A DNA stretch of 64,000 nt from Streblospio benedicti (GCA_019095985.1 CM032659.1:30201903-30265902); one strand, 5' to 3'; counted from the first letter of the stretch, positions 23,690 through 36,750 are shown. Numbers and translations are program-made. The notes: a model not told the origin generated them from the letters alone.

Positions 23690-26600
23690 ATACGCTCTGC
23701 TCAGTATTAAAAAACAAGAACTTTTAATATACAATGAAATAAAAGAATAACTTTTGGCCAACAGGGACCATATTTTATTCACATGTTTACAAAATCACAA
23801 TTTCACATTATTTTCTGAAAAATTACAATGAAAACCCATGATTATCACGAAAACACCTCTGCATGTACGATACATAATATACTATGTCCACTTGGATGCA
23901 CTAGCAAACATACACACTCTTGCCAATAAAAAAACACAATGGTAGATTGTGGTCGCAATTTTCTAATTTCACAGACTGCAACATAAATGCGAATCATGTA
24001 AATTTGTTTTTGTAGAAAGTGGCCTTTTTTTCAGAATGAACAAGCATCTATTTTGTTAAAAATATACACAGCAGCCTTATATAAATGATACACAATGTCA
24101 CACAGCTGATTTTTCTTACATTAACAAAAAACTTCTTTTTTTTCAATCACAACCAACACTTTCAACATAGTTAACATTATAAGCAAATAGATGCAAGCTA
24201 TCCCAAAGTGTCAGTCAAATAAATAATACAATAAGAAAATCATATACTACATAAGTCTTGAAGTAGTTATATAATAAGAAACAGATTTAAAAACCAATCA
24301 AATCATATACTTGTCACTGTGAGGTCATTTCAAACTTATCACAAACATATGATAACATATCTCCTTGTTATCTCTTAACACAAAATTATAAAATTAAATT
24401 TAATATGATGAATCGTTAAATCAAATGTTCTCGTGTCCCATCAATTTGAAAACATAAGGATTATTGAACACGCAATAACAAATGTCTCCATTGAATCTGA
24501 GTTATTCAATTGCAAGTCAATATGACATGCCTAAAAATGTTATAACCTTAACATAAATACACCTGTTACATAATCTTTATAATCTCGAATCTACAAACTT
24601 GTAGATGAAATAAAAATTAAATTTTGCTGTATTGTGATTTGCTTTAAACCAACATTTGCAAGAAAAAAGTCACACTTGGTTTTGAAAATTCAGCCAGTGA
24701 TGTTTTGTGTTGGGATTCATTTACTTAAGGAGACTTTCTGGAGATAAAAGAATTTGGAGGTAAAAAAGTTTTAAATGTACTTTTTATACTAAGGCCTAGA
24801 AAAAAATGATTGTTTGGTTCGGTAACATGATTTTTGAAATATAAATAGTAATTTTTTTCCTTCATATTTTTACCGCAAAAACCAGGTAGGGGCCACTTTT
24901 TTTTTACTCCTCAGAGAAACAAAAGTGACTGCACACACAACATGATGGTAAAATTAAACAAAAATGATGAATTACATAATCACTAAAATTAGTATTCATT
25001 TTATGTCTGAATTAGGTTGAAGTTTTAATAAAAAACTCAATAAAAGAATTAAAATTTTATAACCAGGATCATTTTTTTTACTCAAAATAAAAAACAAGAA
25101 CTTGTTTTTTTATTTTAATTAAGTTTTCCCTTTTTTAAAAATGTATAACACATTAAAGGTTTCGAATGGAATTTGGTTTATGGGACTACAAAAGACAAAT
25201 ACAATGAAAAATTCAGTCAATGTTAATTTTTGACTATACCAAATTGTATACATGATCTTTTGTATGGTCCATAGACCAATCTATTCCCCAAAACCCCCTG
25301 TCGTGTTATACATTTTTAAAAGGGAAATGTGCTTGTACTTTTATACCTAAAATAAAAAGGCAATTTTTTCGAAAAGTCTCGTTACCTTTTTAAAAATGGT
25401 TTTTACTCTTCACAAAAATAAAGTCTCGAATTCTTGTATAGCTAATAAAAAAAGATTTATCAATTATTCTATAGATCATAAACAACCTAAATAGCCTCTA
25501 TAGAGTTCAAATTTGACATTGGCAACCATTTCGGAAAGTGACATTTATCCCGTTTCCGTTCCTTATTGAGCCTACCATTAACATTCCTTAGCTCAACCTC
25601 AACATTGACCGTTTACTAGTGACTAAAGTTGTAAATTCCACAACAAACCCAGTCAACGAAGGGAACAAGCTCAAATTCACCTCAAAGGCCATCAGATTCA
25701 CTCAAACGTATACATCTGGTAAATTTAAGCTTATTTTTTATTTGATTCTCAGCTGCAATGCAACTTAAGCCTGCTTGACTTTAGAATCAGCCTCCCTCAG
25801 TCAAGTTTCTCCTGCTTGATTTTGACTGGCTCAGTGCTGTCAGCCTTTACGCGCGCGACACGCCGAGCCTCCTCCACCTTGGCCTGATACGCTCGCTCCG
25901 CTGCCACCTGACGCTCGTCCTCCTTCTTCACCTGTAAGCAGGCAGGCGGAGATGATGATGGAGGGGGAAAAAGGTCAGACTCAGCGAGTGACTATTGGGA
26001 TCATTTGAACTCATTTCATGTCTCCGGTTTACTAATAAAAAAGTAGAAATCGACGGAACCGAACAAAATTATCATCCCTTAAGTAAGTGTTATTAATGTC
26101 TACGTCTTAGATACTTAAGCTTTCCTATAATCTTGATAAGGGCTAATACTGGCTTTTCAACAAATCAACTTATAAGCCTACGTTCTTTCAATGAAAGGAA
26201 TTTCCACTTCAAAAAACTTCAATCTAAATGCTAATAGATGGATGGCATCTGTGATAGCTGGTAACTAAATAGCAAGGGGGTTGCATCTAATAAATCAATT
26301 TATTTAGCTGATTTTAGACATTTCAACAAGACTGCCTGTGACCACATTACCTCTGGTTTCTGCTCAAGCACAGCCATGATATGCTTGGAGATGTGGGCCT
26401 GCTGTGTGGGTGTGAAACTCTGAAATGACAATACAACGGCCAGGCATTAGAACAAGTTTGCGTAGAAAATATAATCTATTTAGCTTGCATAAAATTCGTT
26501 TCCAAATTTTCAACAGTCGTGGCAACAGTCATTGTCATCTAAAAAAAATGTAAACACAATGCACGAATGTCGTTTCTCACCTGAATCTGTTTGTAGAGTG

Positions 26601-28890
26601 GGTCGCGGAGGTCAGGGGCCAGCTCAAAGCAGCTGCGGAGCTGTGCTGCCGGTAGCTGTAGCAGCACCTGGAAGCAATGTGGGCGTGTCCGCTCGCAGCA
26701 CTTGACGAAGCCTTCCCACACTTTCTTATGCTTCCACACCTGCAATTATAACCGGCGAGTCATGTGATATTCAGGGCTTGTTTTGTATCATGACAATCCT
26801 TCGTGCAAAGAGGCGGAAAATTATGACATGCTAGAGATTTGCGTCATGCGTCGTAATACTTCAGTGGCTAAAGTAGTGGTTTTTTTTTTATTACAGCCTA
26901 CAAAAAAGCCTAAAATAAGTCTGAAGTTTGCCAAGATTGATGCCTACATATATGATAGACCACCACTGCATTTTGGTCAATCAGAAATCCATCTTGATAT
27001 ATTCTAAGCTCATTTAGGCTTCATGCTAGTATCTCGAATAGCACTGGTCGATCGATGGCCAACTGCCCAGTTAGGGGATAACAACTGGCGGTGGGTGCAT
27101 TGTGACTGCGACATACCTGCTTGTGTATGAGGCGGTGCATGATGTTCATGACGAGCCCGTTGAGCTTGGGGTACATGGCAAGGGACTGGATGACGGTGCG
27201 CATCAGAAGGGTGGGCAGCGTAGGCAGCTCCATCAGCTGCTGCATCACCTGGGCCAGCACCTGAGGAGAGAACGCGCACAATACAGGCGATTTGTTGCCA
27301 GCACAACTAGTATAAAAAGTTCTTGGAGCTGCTTGTACCATATTATATTGAAACAGAACAAATCATGAAGTCAAAAAGGTACTAAATTTCATTAAAATCA
27401 CAAATTTTTGCATCTTCAATGCTTTATCAAGTGAAAAATGCACAAATGCACAACTAGAATGCTTTTGATGTGTTCTATACTATCATAGTTGGACTCAATT
27501 ACCTCCAAATTTGTGGTTTACTCTTGACAATTACAATTTTCTCAGGGTTAGATTTTGTACGGCAAACACTGGCTTTGTACCGTAAAGGTATATGAAACTG
27601 CACATAACTGTAATGAAAAGTGAATGACGAAAAGCGGATTCTAAACAAATGTATACTATTCATGAAAGCAATGTAGAAAGCCTGAATGACACGGTAAAAG
27701 CTGGATAAAAATGGATAAAAACCAAACAAATGTATACTATTCATGACAAGCAATGGAGGTTTTATGTGTAATGATTATGTTCACATTTGTATTATCTAGT
27801 TGAAGCAGTGTTAGCAAAACCAAGGATACTTATAATATCCTTGGTAAAACAAATAGTGAACATGAATTTGAAGTAAACTATCAATTTAGGTTTAACATAT
27901 TGATCTTTACCATGACAACGCATAGAGCAAGTTAACTGGCTTGAATATAATTATTATTCTCATCTGATATCTGCTATATGAATTAATTGAAAATGTGAAA
28001 AAATTGCTTTATCAACGTTTTTGGTGCTGAAGGACCCTCCTCACTCCTCAAATATACTGACAACCCTGAGTTGACCCTGAAAAGAATCATGAAAAGAACT
28101 GCTGCTGCTGCTCAACTCTTATATCTAACAAATAGGCTTGAATATAGCTTCTGTTCATAAATCAATTTTAGAGGGTTTTGAATTATTAGTTGAACAAGAT
28201 ATATAGAAACTTACTTATGTGGAGCTATATGCAAGTATGGATTTATATAAGTCACATTTTTTAATATAAAATCTAATGAATCTATTCCAAATGTCATAAT
28301 CAAAAGTATTTATAAATTTACATATTTTACCCATTCTTTTGAATTAATTTACAGCATTATTAATGAAAATTAGTTTTGATAATTCTAGTTTTGTCCAGTT
28401 ACAATTTAGCAAATTTTGATACGTATGAAGCATTTTTAAAATTAGTTTACATCGTTTTCATACAATTTCATACATTTTCATACCTTAAGGTTTAAATCAC
28501 TGGTTAAAACTCACTTGTAGAAAACCCTACCAACCCTATTTCATATTGCTTGTATATCCATAAATGTGCATGCCTTAACCATTCTTTTTAAACTGGTATA
28601 AATTATTTATGTGTCAATACTTGTTAATCACATTTAAGAGAGATAAAGCTATAAAATAACCAATCATTTAATCTTGTACAGTTTCATACACTTTTACTGT
28701 AAGAAACAAGTTTCGTACTGTATGGTTTGAACCACTGGTTAAAACACGCCTGTACGCAATCCGGCCAACCTTGCGGACATTTTCCATCTTGATACTTCAC
28801 ATTATAAATCATTCTGATAACTTGAATCTCTGAATAAAAATGTTAAACTCAATGTTAATGTACTTCCATCAACTTTTTTTTGACTAACTA
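23690..28890. repeat. Duplicated block, copy B (symplekin 3' end and flank)
   Basis: Second copy of 14842-21213, starting at the same TACGCTCTGCTCAG. Its symplekin exons are intact and in phase with the upstream exons, so this is the functional copy. It carries its own small indels in non-coding parts (for example near 24880-25110) and a 25-bp segment at about 23874 absent from copy A. Confidence 0.9.
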
Positions 28891-31800
28891 CGTCCAACCA
28901 TTTCAATCAGTCTTTAACGTGCTATACATATTAGTCCAACAATTTTTTTTTTTTTAAATCTAGAATACATAATACTCTTGTCACTGAATCTCATCATCGC
29001 TATCACTCACTGAATCCATATGGTACATTATAACACTATCTGTGACACGTGACTCTATCCTGCATTCTGATTGGCTGAGAGCCAAAATCAGCCGGGGATA
29101 ATTACTCGATTAACCATGGATGAATTTTGTCCTCTACAAGTGGGTCACACTTTCGGCATCTATTCAAATAAGTAAATCAATATATAATCATATTGGCCAT
29201 CTGTACACTCATTAAATGTATGGCAATGCTAAAGAATTGTGTGTACGTTGGATTCTCTGCAAAATTTACTTGCAAATAAAGCATAGATGATTGAGACAAG
29301 AAAAAAAATTTGCTTACTGTTTACAACATGAAATAACAGAATGTTTACAAAATTTTCTCAATAAAACTTCCATGTCGGTAATACGTACATAGTTCTAAGT
29401 AAGACTGACGTGAAATAGTACGTCTGACGTTATTTCGAAACGTATGGCGTTTGTTGTACCACGCACATATACGGAGGGCGTTTAATATCGCATGGCGTCC
29501 TAACTTTAAAAAAAAGATTCAAGTTCATTTGTTGTGAAATATTGACATCATTGAGTGTTTATCGTGTTATAATGAATATATGTCATAATATTGCCCTCGC
29601 AAGCTCGGGCAATATTCACCACATTCGGGCATGCATTCATACATGGTGACCTCCAAACCATGACATATTTCTTCAATCATACGTAGCAGTGAAATCCCCT
29701 CACAGCTGTGATTTTGCCAACTGATCTTAACCACCATTTCATCCTCTAACCCCCTTGTTGGACTATTACCTCCTGGCTGTAGACCTGCCGCTCCTGGAAG
29801 CACATGTTGGTGGCCTTGATGACGGTCTTCATGTCCACCTTGTTGGGGTCGACGGTGTGTAGCGCCACGAGCAGGTCTGCGGGCGTGATGGGGCTGCCAT
29901 ACGTGCTGTTGGTGCCTGCGCCACCCTCCTCATCCCCAGCGCCGGTACCGTTGGTGCTCCCGGGCAACACGAGCAGCCGGTTGAACACTTCCTGAAAAGG
30001 CATTGTGAGGATCGTGTTAACTGCTTACTGGCGATGTAGTCATTGATGCGTGCTAGGGCAGCCTAAGAGTAAAGCCTTAAAATGAGCTCGTTTTAAACAT
30101 GGATGTCTGAATTACTTGAGCGCAGGAAGAAAAGAACGTAAATCAGCAGAGGAAATGATTGGTGGAAACACTTTCTATAGGAGCTTAGACTAAAACATAA
30201 ATAAGCTCAAATTCAACAAAAAGAAGCTGTGAAGGTGTGTGCGAGTACATCAGACATCCATCTTGGTAAAATTGAGCTCATATTAAGCTGTAACAGCGGG
30301 CATGACTACCTTACCCATATTAATGGTTACAAACGCATTCAATTTCATTACCTTGACGACGACTGGGTTGAGTTTGATGAGTTTTGGCACGGCATCGAGC
30401 ACCTCTTCGCGACTAAGCCCCGTGAGCACCGGGATGAGGAAGCGCACGTCGGCCACTCGCTTGTGGTACAAGTCACGCACTCGGTCCACCAGCTCTGGCG
30501 ACGGCGCCGTCTTGTCAGTCAGGATGTGGATGATTCTGGCACGAAAACATGTACAAATGACAGAATGCAAACTTCTATTGGGTTCCATTATATAAGTATT
30601 GATTCAAATATATAGATACCTATTGGAACCTGTCATTTTTTCTTTGGCAAGACTTTTGCTCTTGTCTCAAGAGCGAAAGTCTTGCCAAAGACAAAATGAC
30701 AGCTTCCAATAGGTATCTATATATTTGAATCAATATGTAGGAAATGATCATTCGATTCTTGTAAAAGTCCAATAATACTTAGCTTGAAGTGAAGGAAATG
30801 CACGAAAAGTATTTTTACGATTATATTTTGCTTAGCACTTCACTTGGCAAGCAATCGTTGATGCCTACTGTGGCAGCTTAGATTGAAGCTTAAACTAAGC
30901 TTCAATTTACCAAAATGGGTGTCTGAATCGATTCGGGTAAATTAGACAGCCATTGTGGTAAATCTGCGTTTATTTCAGGTTTTATTCTACATATCAATTG
31001 CATCATCATTTTCTGTTTCAACCACTTTAAGGTTAATAAGATGTCACCACATTTGTATTTACCTGGTGACGAGCGTCTCTGCTCCCTTCGGGCAGTTCTC
31101 CACAAGGGTTAGTAGCTCTGGGGAGGCCATGCCCATGCCTTTGACGGGGTTCTCGAGCACCCGCAAGATGGTACGCTTGATGTCAGCTGGCGCCAGCGTG
31201 TACACAGACGCAAGCTCGTGCACCATCCTAGAACGTGCAAAATGTATATTATGTGCTTATTTGAGCCACAATTCACTGTTATCTACATCATCCAGCAACA
31301 TAATAAGAAAACTTTGTGCATCTAGTTCATAAGAAAGGAGTTGATCTTTACTTATTTGTGATTCCCTATCAAAATTCTACTGCATATACCATAAACATTG
31401 ACACCATCCAGCAACACACCGCCAACAGTCACTCAACGTTTTGTGTTTAACGCTTTGGTGGCGGGGTAGTCATTAGTGTCTACTATTGCAGCTTAAAATT
31501 TGCTAAATTCCGCATGATGGGTTCCTCACTTACCCGAACACAGTGATAGTGAATCAGATTTCCAATTTGATAAAGTTGAGCTTATTTTAGACTTAATTCT
31601 GGGCTGCAATAGTAGCACCATTTACTGCCTTAGCCACTACAGGGATAATCAGTTACATATATAACAAATGGGTTGATCTTTTTATTTATGGTGTGCTATA
31701 AATATGTTTATCAATTTCACCAAAACAGACTTGGAACGCAGCTGTTCAAAAATAACCGTGCTCGTATCGGTCCCTAAGAGGACGGTTGCAAAGTAGACTG

Positions 31801-33978
31801 GGCAACAAGACCACACCCTCCGAAGACACAACTAGAGCCAGTCCAAACAAAATTAGACTTTAATAATGAATCGATTGACACGCCGTGGACTCACTTGTGG
31901 TTGATGGGGAGCAGGCCGAGGTAGAGGTAGAGACACAGCTTGATGTTCTCCTCGGACCAGGTTGCGTACTGGTGGCGGTTGGCCTCGGTGACGGGTCGGC
32001 CCTTGTCGCTGCCAAACAGCTCCTCCGGCGGCCCGTCCGGCGTCAGCAGCAGCTTCAGGTGGTACAGCGCGTAGCGCTCTACAGCACACAACAGGTGGCG
32101 TGTATAAACTTCTATTGGGTTCCATTATAATAAATATTGATTCAAATATATAGATACCTATTGGAACCTGTCATTTTGTCTTTGGCAAGACTTTCGCTCT
32201 TGTCTCAAGAGCTTCGGTCAATTCCGTTTCGTCAATTCCAATTCCGATTCCACTGACATCAATTCCAATTCCGTAAATATATTTGTTCCAATCGGTTTAT
32301 ATTATTGTTAATGTTCAAATTTCTTTTAAATATGCTTATCTTTAAAGATGACTACTAAACTTAACATTTAATACATAAATGCATCACACCTATCGGCTAT
32401 TACACTATATCAACATCAAAGGCTGTGTATTCTTTTGATGTGAGGAGTTGGCTACATGAAAAATCAAGTTGAAATAGTAATAGTTTAAATGGAATTGGGA
32501 TGGAATTGAAGTGGAATTGACTGGAATTGATAGGATTAAGCTCAATTCCAATTCCAAATTTCCTTCAGATGTTCAATTCCAATTCCAATTTCATAACTAG
32601 AATTCGAATTGAATTCCGCCATTCCGATGGAATTGACCCCATCCCTGTGGACAAGTTTTATATCCCTATTGTAATTTCAATAAACACTTCTACGTTGTTA
32701 AAACTGTAATCAAAGGGTTTAACCGTCCAGACGACTCACCAATGGGATGCTTGAGGTCTGTGCGTTCGTGCAGTTTCTTGGTGACCCGAATGGCGTTGTT
32801 GCGCACCTCGGGTTTCTCGTGCGACGTGAAGTCAAGCAGAACATCGAGGAACTCGAGCTTCATGCATGGCCGCTTCACGATCAGTTCCTTGATCGTCGTC
32901 ATGCCTGCAAAATACAGGTCAATCAAGTTACGGTCGACAGTGTTTGAAAATTATGGTTTACTTTGATGTATTCGTGAAGGTAGAGACTGTCTGGCTATGT
33001 CACGATTTTTTTTATTTTCAACATCAGAGTTATGCTACGAGCAACTCGTTATCAACATGAGTAGCTTTGATACTTTTACTTGTAGCATGCTAAATCTAGC
33101 AGTTACCCTTTTCATTCTAGCAGTTATATTAGTAGTTGGAGTGGGAGTAAGCTGCTGTAGTTATTTACAATAAACACATGACTTTGCTCCACATATCGTT
33201 CCTCCTGTATCAAATATTATATAACCTAACTGCAGCAAAGCAAAATGCCCGAAAGGGAACAAATCAGTATCAAAAGCAAACAAAATCTGTATTTTTTCTT
33301 CATTTCTGAACAAATATCTATATAAATAGAGTACCAAAAAAAGTCAGAAATCAGAAATTTCTTGGATTTTAAAAGTAAGTAACAGAATTTACTACTTTAA
33401 CGGTAAATACCGACTAAAGCCGTGTGCACAGCATGTCGAAAGAGAGGGGAGCGGGGCTGACAGTTATTCGGGGAGGAAAAGACATGTTCAACCGGGTTGG
33501 ATATCTTCAATCTTTATTTCCGAAAGGGCCGATGCCCGTAGAGGAAATTTTATGCATTTGTAACATACCACGTACATGAACTAATAATAAACAAGCGCAA
33601 TTAAAACAATTGCAGTGAATTAGAAAACCAACAAGAACAAAAAAAAAACAATATGCCAAACCATGAACTCATCATTGAGTAGATAGATTTAGATAGATAT
33701 TTGTTTCAAATTTGATTTGATTGAAACAAGCATCTAACTACTCAATTTTTTTAACGGATGCAACACAGAAAAATTTCTTGTTCTATTATGAACTCGGGAC
33801 TGACCGAAGTAGATGCGCGTGTCGTCCTGGCAGTACGAGCGCAGCACGGAGACGGCGCCGGTGTGATGAGCGGCGCCTCAAGCAGCAGGCGCGAGAACAG
33901 ACCCTCCTTCTGGTCCGGCCGGTTCAACAGCCCCAGCAGCAGCCGCGTCAGGCAGTCGTCGTAGCTCGCGATCGAACG
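25797..33978 (-). CDS. SYMPK: Symplekin, C-terminal half (10 exons)
   Basis: Symplekin is the scaffold joining CPSF, CstF and histone pre-mRNA 3'-processing factors in the nucleus. Exons on the minus strand: 33805-33978, 32740-32904, 31895-32078, 31063-31227, 30352-30535, 29770-29991, 27117-27260, 26581-26739, 26351-26419, 25797-25931. They encode about 533 residues matching the conserved C-terminal domain: [134 protein letters not shown]. The protein ends KQEKLD without the long proline-rich tail of vertebrate symplekin. All phases agree except the first exon, where one base appears missing near 33855-33865. The N-terminal half (about 650 residues in human) is not in the window. Confidence 0.93.
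30571..30740. mobile_element. Penelope-like terminal hairpin in symplekin intron
   Basis: Starts at the family boundary ACTTCTATTGGGTTCCATTA, then a near-perfect inverted repeat spans 30598-30737: two arms of about 68 bp with a TCTC loop. The arms are the terminal-repeat sequence of the elements at 1813 and 2988. There is no coding part. The left edge is 35 bp upstream of the acceptor for the exon at 30352-30535. Confidence 0.85.
31740..31850. repeat. Dispersed repeat fragment
   Basis: GACGGTTGCAAAGTAGACTG and the following GGGCAACAAGACCACACCCTCC match 62545-62585 (GATGGTTGAGATGTAGACTG, then GGGCAGCCATGCCACCCCCTCC). This is likely a piece of the tRNA-derived SINE-like family common in the right half of the window. 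Confidence 0.55.
32106..32215. mobile_element. Penelope-like solo terminal repeat
   Basis: Single arm from AACTTCTATTGGGTTCC through GTCTTTGGCAAGACTTTCGC to CAAGAGCTTCGGTCAAT. Same orientation and outer boundary as 30571. It begins 26 bp upstream of the acceptor for the symplekin exon at 31895-32078. The ribozyme-like core is damaged here (GACCGAAG in place of CTGACGAAG). Confidence 0.85.
32216..32640. repeat. AATTCC-rich degenerate repeat
   Basis: Two clusters (32216-32280 and 32490-32640) of CAATTCCAATTCC-type units, present in both orientations (GGAATTGGGATGGAATTG), flank about 200 bp of ordinary sequence. This looks like a foldback satellite inserted next to the Penelope-like end. Confidence 0.75.
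32905..33804. other. Symplekin intron
   Basis: Intron between the first two symplekin exons seen here. It is AT-rich with no element I could pair elsewhere in the window and no additional exon. Confidence 0.6.
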
Positions 33979-34264
33979 CTGCGGGCGGATAATACGGGTG
34001 ATGGTCATTTGCGTGAACTTTGCATGTGACTTACGGATGGTTTGAGTGATGATTGAGGGGTGGATTATTTACATGCAGAGTTGTGACTCGCGCCGATTGA
34101 ACGCGGTTAACAAAAGACAATTGGTGTTCATATTTGAAAACTAACCCCCCCCCAAATTGTAAGACATGTAAATTTTCACTTCCCAATTGTAAGACTTGTA
34201 AAGTTTCGTTTACAGACAACTTAGTACATTCAAAACTATCCTGGGTGTAAGACGCAATACTTAA

Positions 34265-34404
34265 GGGTTATCATATTGGGTTGGGTGTAATATGAGAAAT
34301 ATCATATCTGTAGAGAACCACGAGTGAGCGCAGCGAAGCGTGAACGAGCGGTTCTCTACAGATATGATATTTCTCATATCACACCGAACCCAATATGATA
34401 ACTC
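34265..34404. repeat. Long hairpin (56-bp arms)
   Basis: The left arm (34265-34320, GGGTTATCATATTGGGTTGG onward) and right arm (34350-34404) are inverted with only a few mismatches. The 29-bp loop is GC-rich and itself partly repetitive (GAGTGAGCGCAGCGAAGCG). This looks like a foldback MITE; there is no coding sequence. Confidence 0.88.
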
Positions 34405-34529
34405 TTTTCTCACACTCCACCCTCGAAATCATATCAGAAACATATTTATTTTATTCTTTAAACTCAAACTATGCATTTCAATGTCGACAAGTGTGATATA
34501 TGCAAATCATCTTGCAACATAAAAATGAA

Positions 34530-35075
34530 CTATCCTCCTCTAAGGGGGACAGGCTGTTTGACTTTACCTAAAATATTCATTTTCAATTTGTTTGGACACA
34601 CGTACATTACTTTTTTTGTTTTACATCACAACTTTATTCTATTCACTAGCAGTAAAATGTTTATTTTGAAAATTTTCAAAAGTAAAATATGTATTTAGAA
34701 AATCAACTTACCCCTATTTTTGTAATATAGTAACCAACTGTTTTCGTGAAAAACGGCTGCTTTCGTGAATACAAGCCAACTGCTTTGGTAAAACGTATCA
34801 TAACGCCACTACTGCTAATATATTTTACTGAGTGTAGAAAATGACTGCACAGGCGAAATATTAGATTTAAGGGTTATCATTCGAACATCTGAGAGGGGTA
34901 GGTTGTATTTTTAAATACATATTTTACTTCTGAAACTTTAAAAAATAGATATTTTACTGCTAGTGAAATAGAATAAAGTTGTGATGTAAAACAGAAATAA
35001 ATAATGTTTGTACCAAAAAATTGAAAATAAATGTTTTAGCCAAAGTCAAACAACCTGCCCCCCTCAGATGTAGTA
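34530..35075. repeat. Foldback element with about 165-bp arms
   Basis: 34534-34698 pairs with 34901-35072 in inverse orientation. Shared blocks include GTTTGACTTT, GTTTTACATCACAACTTTAT and CACTAGCAGTAAAAT, at roughly 85 per cent identity by eye. A 200-bp unpaired centre separates the arms. It is non-coding. Confidence 0.82.
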
Positions 35076-35655
35076 GCTTCCTTACGAGCGTCGCATCTTG
35101 GGATCATATATTTCATGATAACTTCAAAAGTAGTAGTTGAAAATTATGTTTAAAGACACTGGTTAAAAGAGCGTTTTAAGACATTTACAACGCCACCTTA
35201 TTCGTTTCGAAACTATTGAAGAAACAAGGAAATCTTTTGTTCATGCAACCACTCGTTCATAACAAACATCACACCACTTCTTTTGACCAATCCGTGCTCT
35301 TCATTGGACAAGTTTTAAATATTGTAGTAAAAGTGGGTGGAGTCTAATTGCTACGCTGCCCATATTTGACGGTGTAATACGCAATACATTGCCACTGTAG
35401 TCCATTCATAAATACACCCTGGAGTGTGAGAACATTAAATAACATATTTTAATTAATGTTTTTACAACAATTTCAAATAATACATAGTACATATATATCG
35501 TATCTAAGTTATCCATCATAGACAACTGTTATATATGCTAAAGCATATCAATAATATGGATTTGTCAACACTGTTTTGAATTTGCTAAAACAGAAATTGG
35601 CATAGAATTAGATGATGTGGTATTTTGATTGAAGAACTGATATAATTATGTAACA

Positions 35656-36010
35656 CAGCTGTAATTTAGCAGGTGTTAGATTTTCTAAATATTAAACATC
35701 TGAATGCAACAAAAGTATTCATTTTCATAAACTTGATTGATTTGTTAAATTTGATATCTTTTCACCGTGTTAATCTATTTAATAAAAAAAAATATATAAA
35801 GCAATGTTAAAAATGGCTGACGTCAAATTCGCGTCAAATAGCGAGTAATATTTAGATGAAATCAACCTCAAACTTTTTTGACCCTCCCCCCCTAATCGTG
35901 TCTTGAAACTTTTTTGACCCACCTCAATATATAGTCAAAACTTTTTTGCCCCCCCCCCCATTATATTCCGATCCACCCCCTGAAACAAATAATGAACACT
36001 CCCTTAATTA
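35656..36010 (-). repeat. Dispersed repeat, copy 2 (inverse of 13757-13960)
   Basis: GCTGTAATTTAGC at the left and the C-rich runs followed by AATAATGAACACTCCCTTA at the right are the reverse of 13757-13960. About 150 bp of extra sequence lies between the two conserved parts. Confidence 0.75.
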
Positions 36011-36032
36011 GTCCCAATCACTTATGATCCTG

Positions 36033-36750
36033 TTAACTGCCAGACCCCCACCTTACCTTGCTCTTCTCCTTACAGAGGCACTGCTGGAATTCCTGCCCGA
36101 ACAGGTAGTCTGCTTCAGGCAGGAGGCTGGCATGAGTTACAAGGGTCTTCAAGGCCTCTGGCTCATCATGCAAGAAATATCTTGCCATTTCTAGCTGTCT
36201 CTGGTGGGTGATGGCTTGTGCCGCCTGCCCAACCAGAGTGATACTATGCACAAGTACGCACACCAGTGTGTTATCATTCAACACCTCATCTATCATCTAT
36301 CTTGTGACACAGGGCAGTGACGGGTCCCATGGGTTTCAGCACCTTGGTGTGTAGCTTATCCAGCAGGTTTGTATCCTTGCTTACCAGGCCCCTGGATGGC
36401 GTTGGCCTCCCTAACTGCCTGCGGCGGTGTCAACATATTCAGAACATATGCATCCACTGCAGGAGTGTGGAGGAAAGCTATTCAAGGTGTTCTTGTAGGA
36501 TGGACTCGAAGTCTGAGTCTTTGTAATGACTAGTCAAAAGGTAAGGCGGAGGACCCTCAATGTAGCGACTTGGAGACTGGCCGGAACCCTGTGTAACCCG
36601 GCTGTGCCGCTCAACGTGTGTTTCTTTGTTTAAATCTATACTCTGAACGGTGTTCATAATGCTCACAGCGTCTTGAGCACTCGTATCGCTGGGACTTGTG
36701 GTGCTTGCCTCAATCCCTCCTCCCATGTGAGGATGAAGGACTATATTCAA
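36033..36750 (-). mobile_element. Retroelement ORF1-like fossil
   Basis: Minus-strand translations read HTKVLKPMGPVTALCHKIDD, then VGQAAQAITHQRQLEMARYF and LFGQEFQQ. This pattern (a conserved proline-glycine helix, a long helix after QAxxxIxxxRR, then LFGxxF) is like the ORF1 or capsid-like protein of DIRS-type and related retroelements. It is a broken fossil with a few breaks; no RT or recombinase is found beside it. Family assignment is tentative. Confidence 0.5.
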
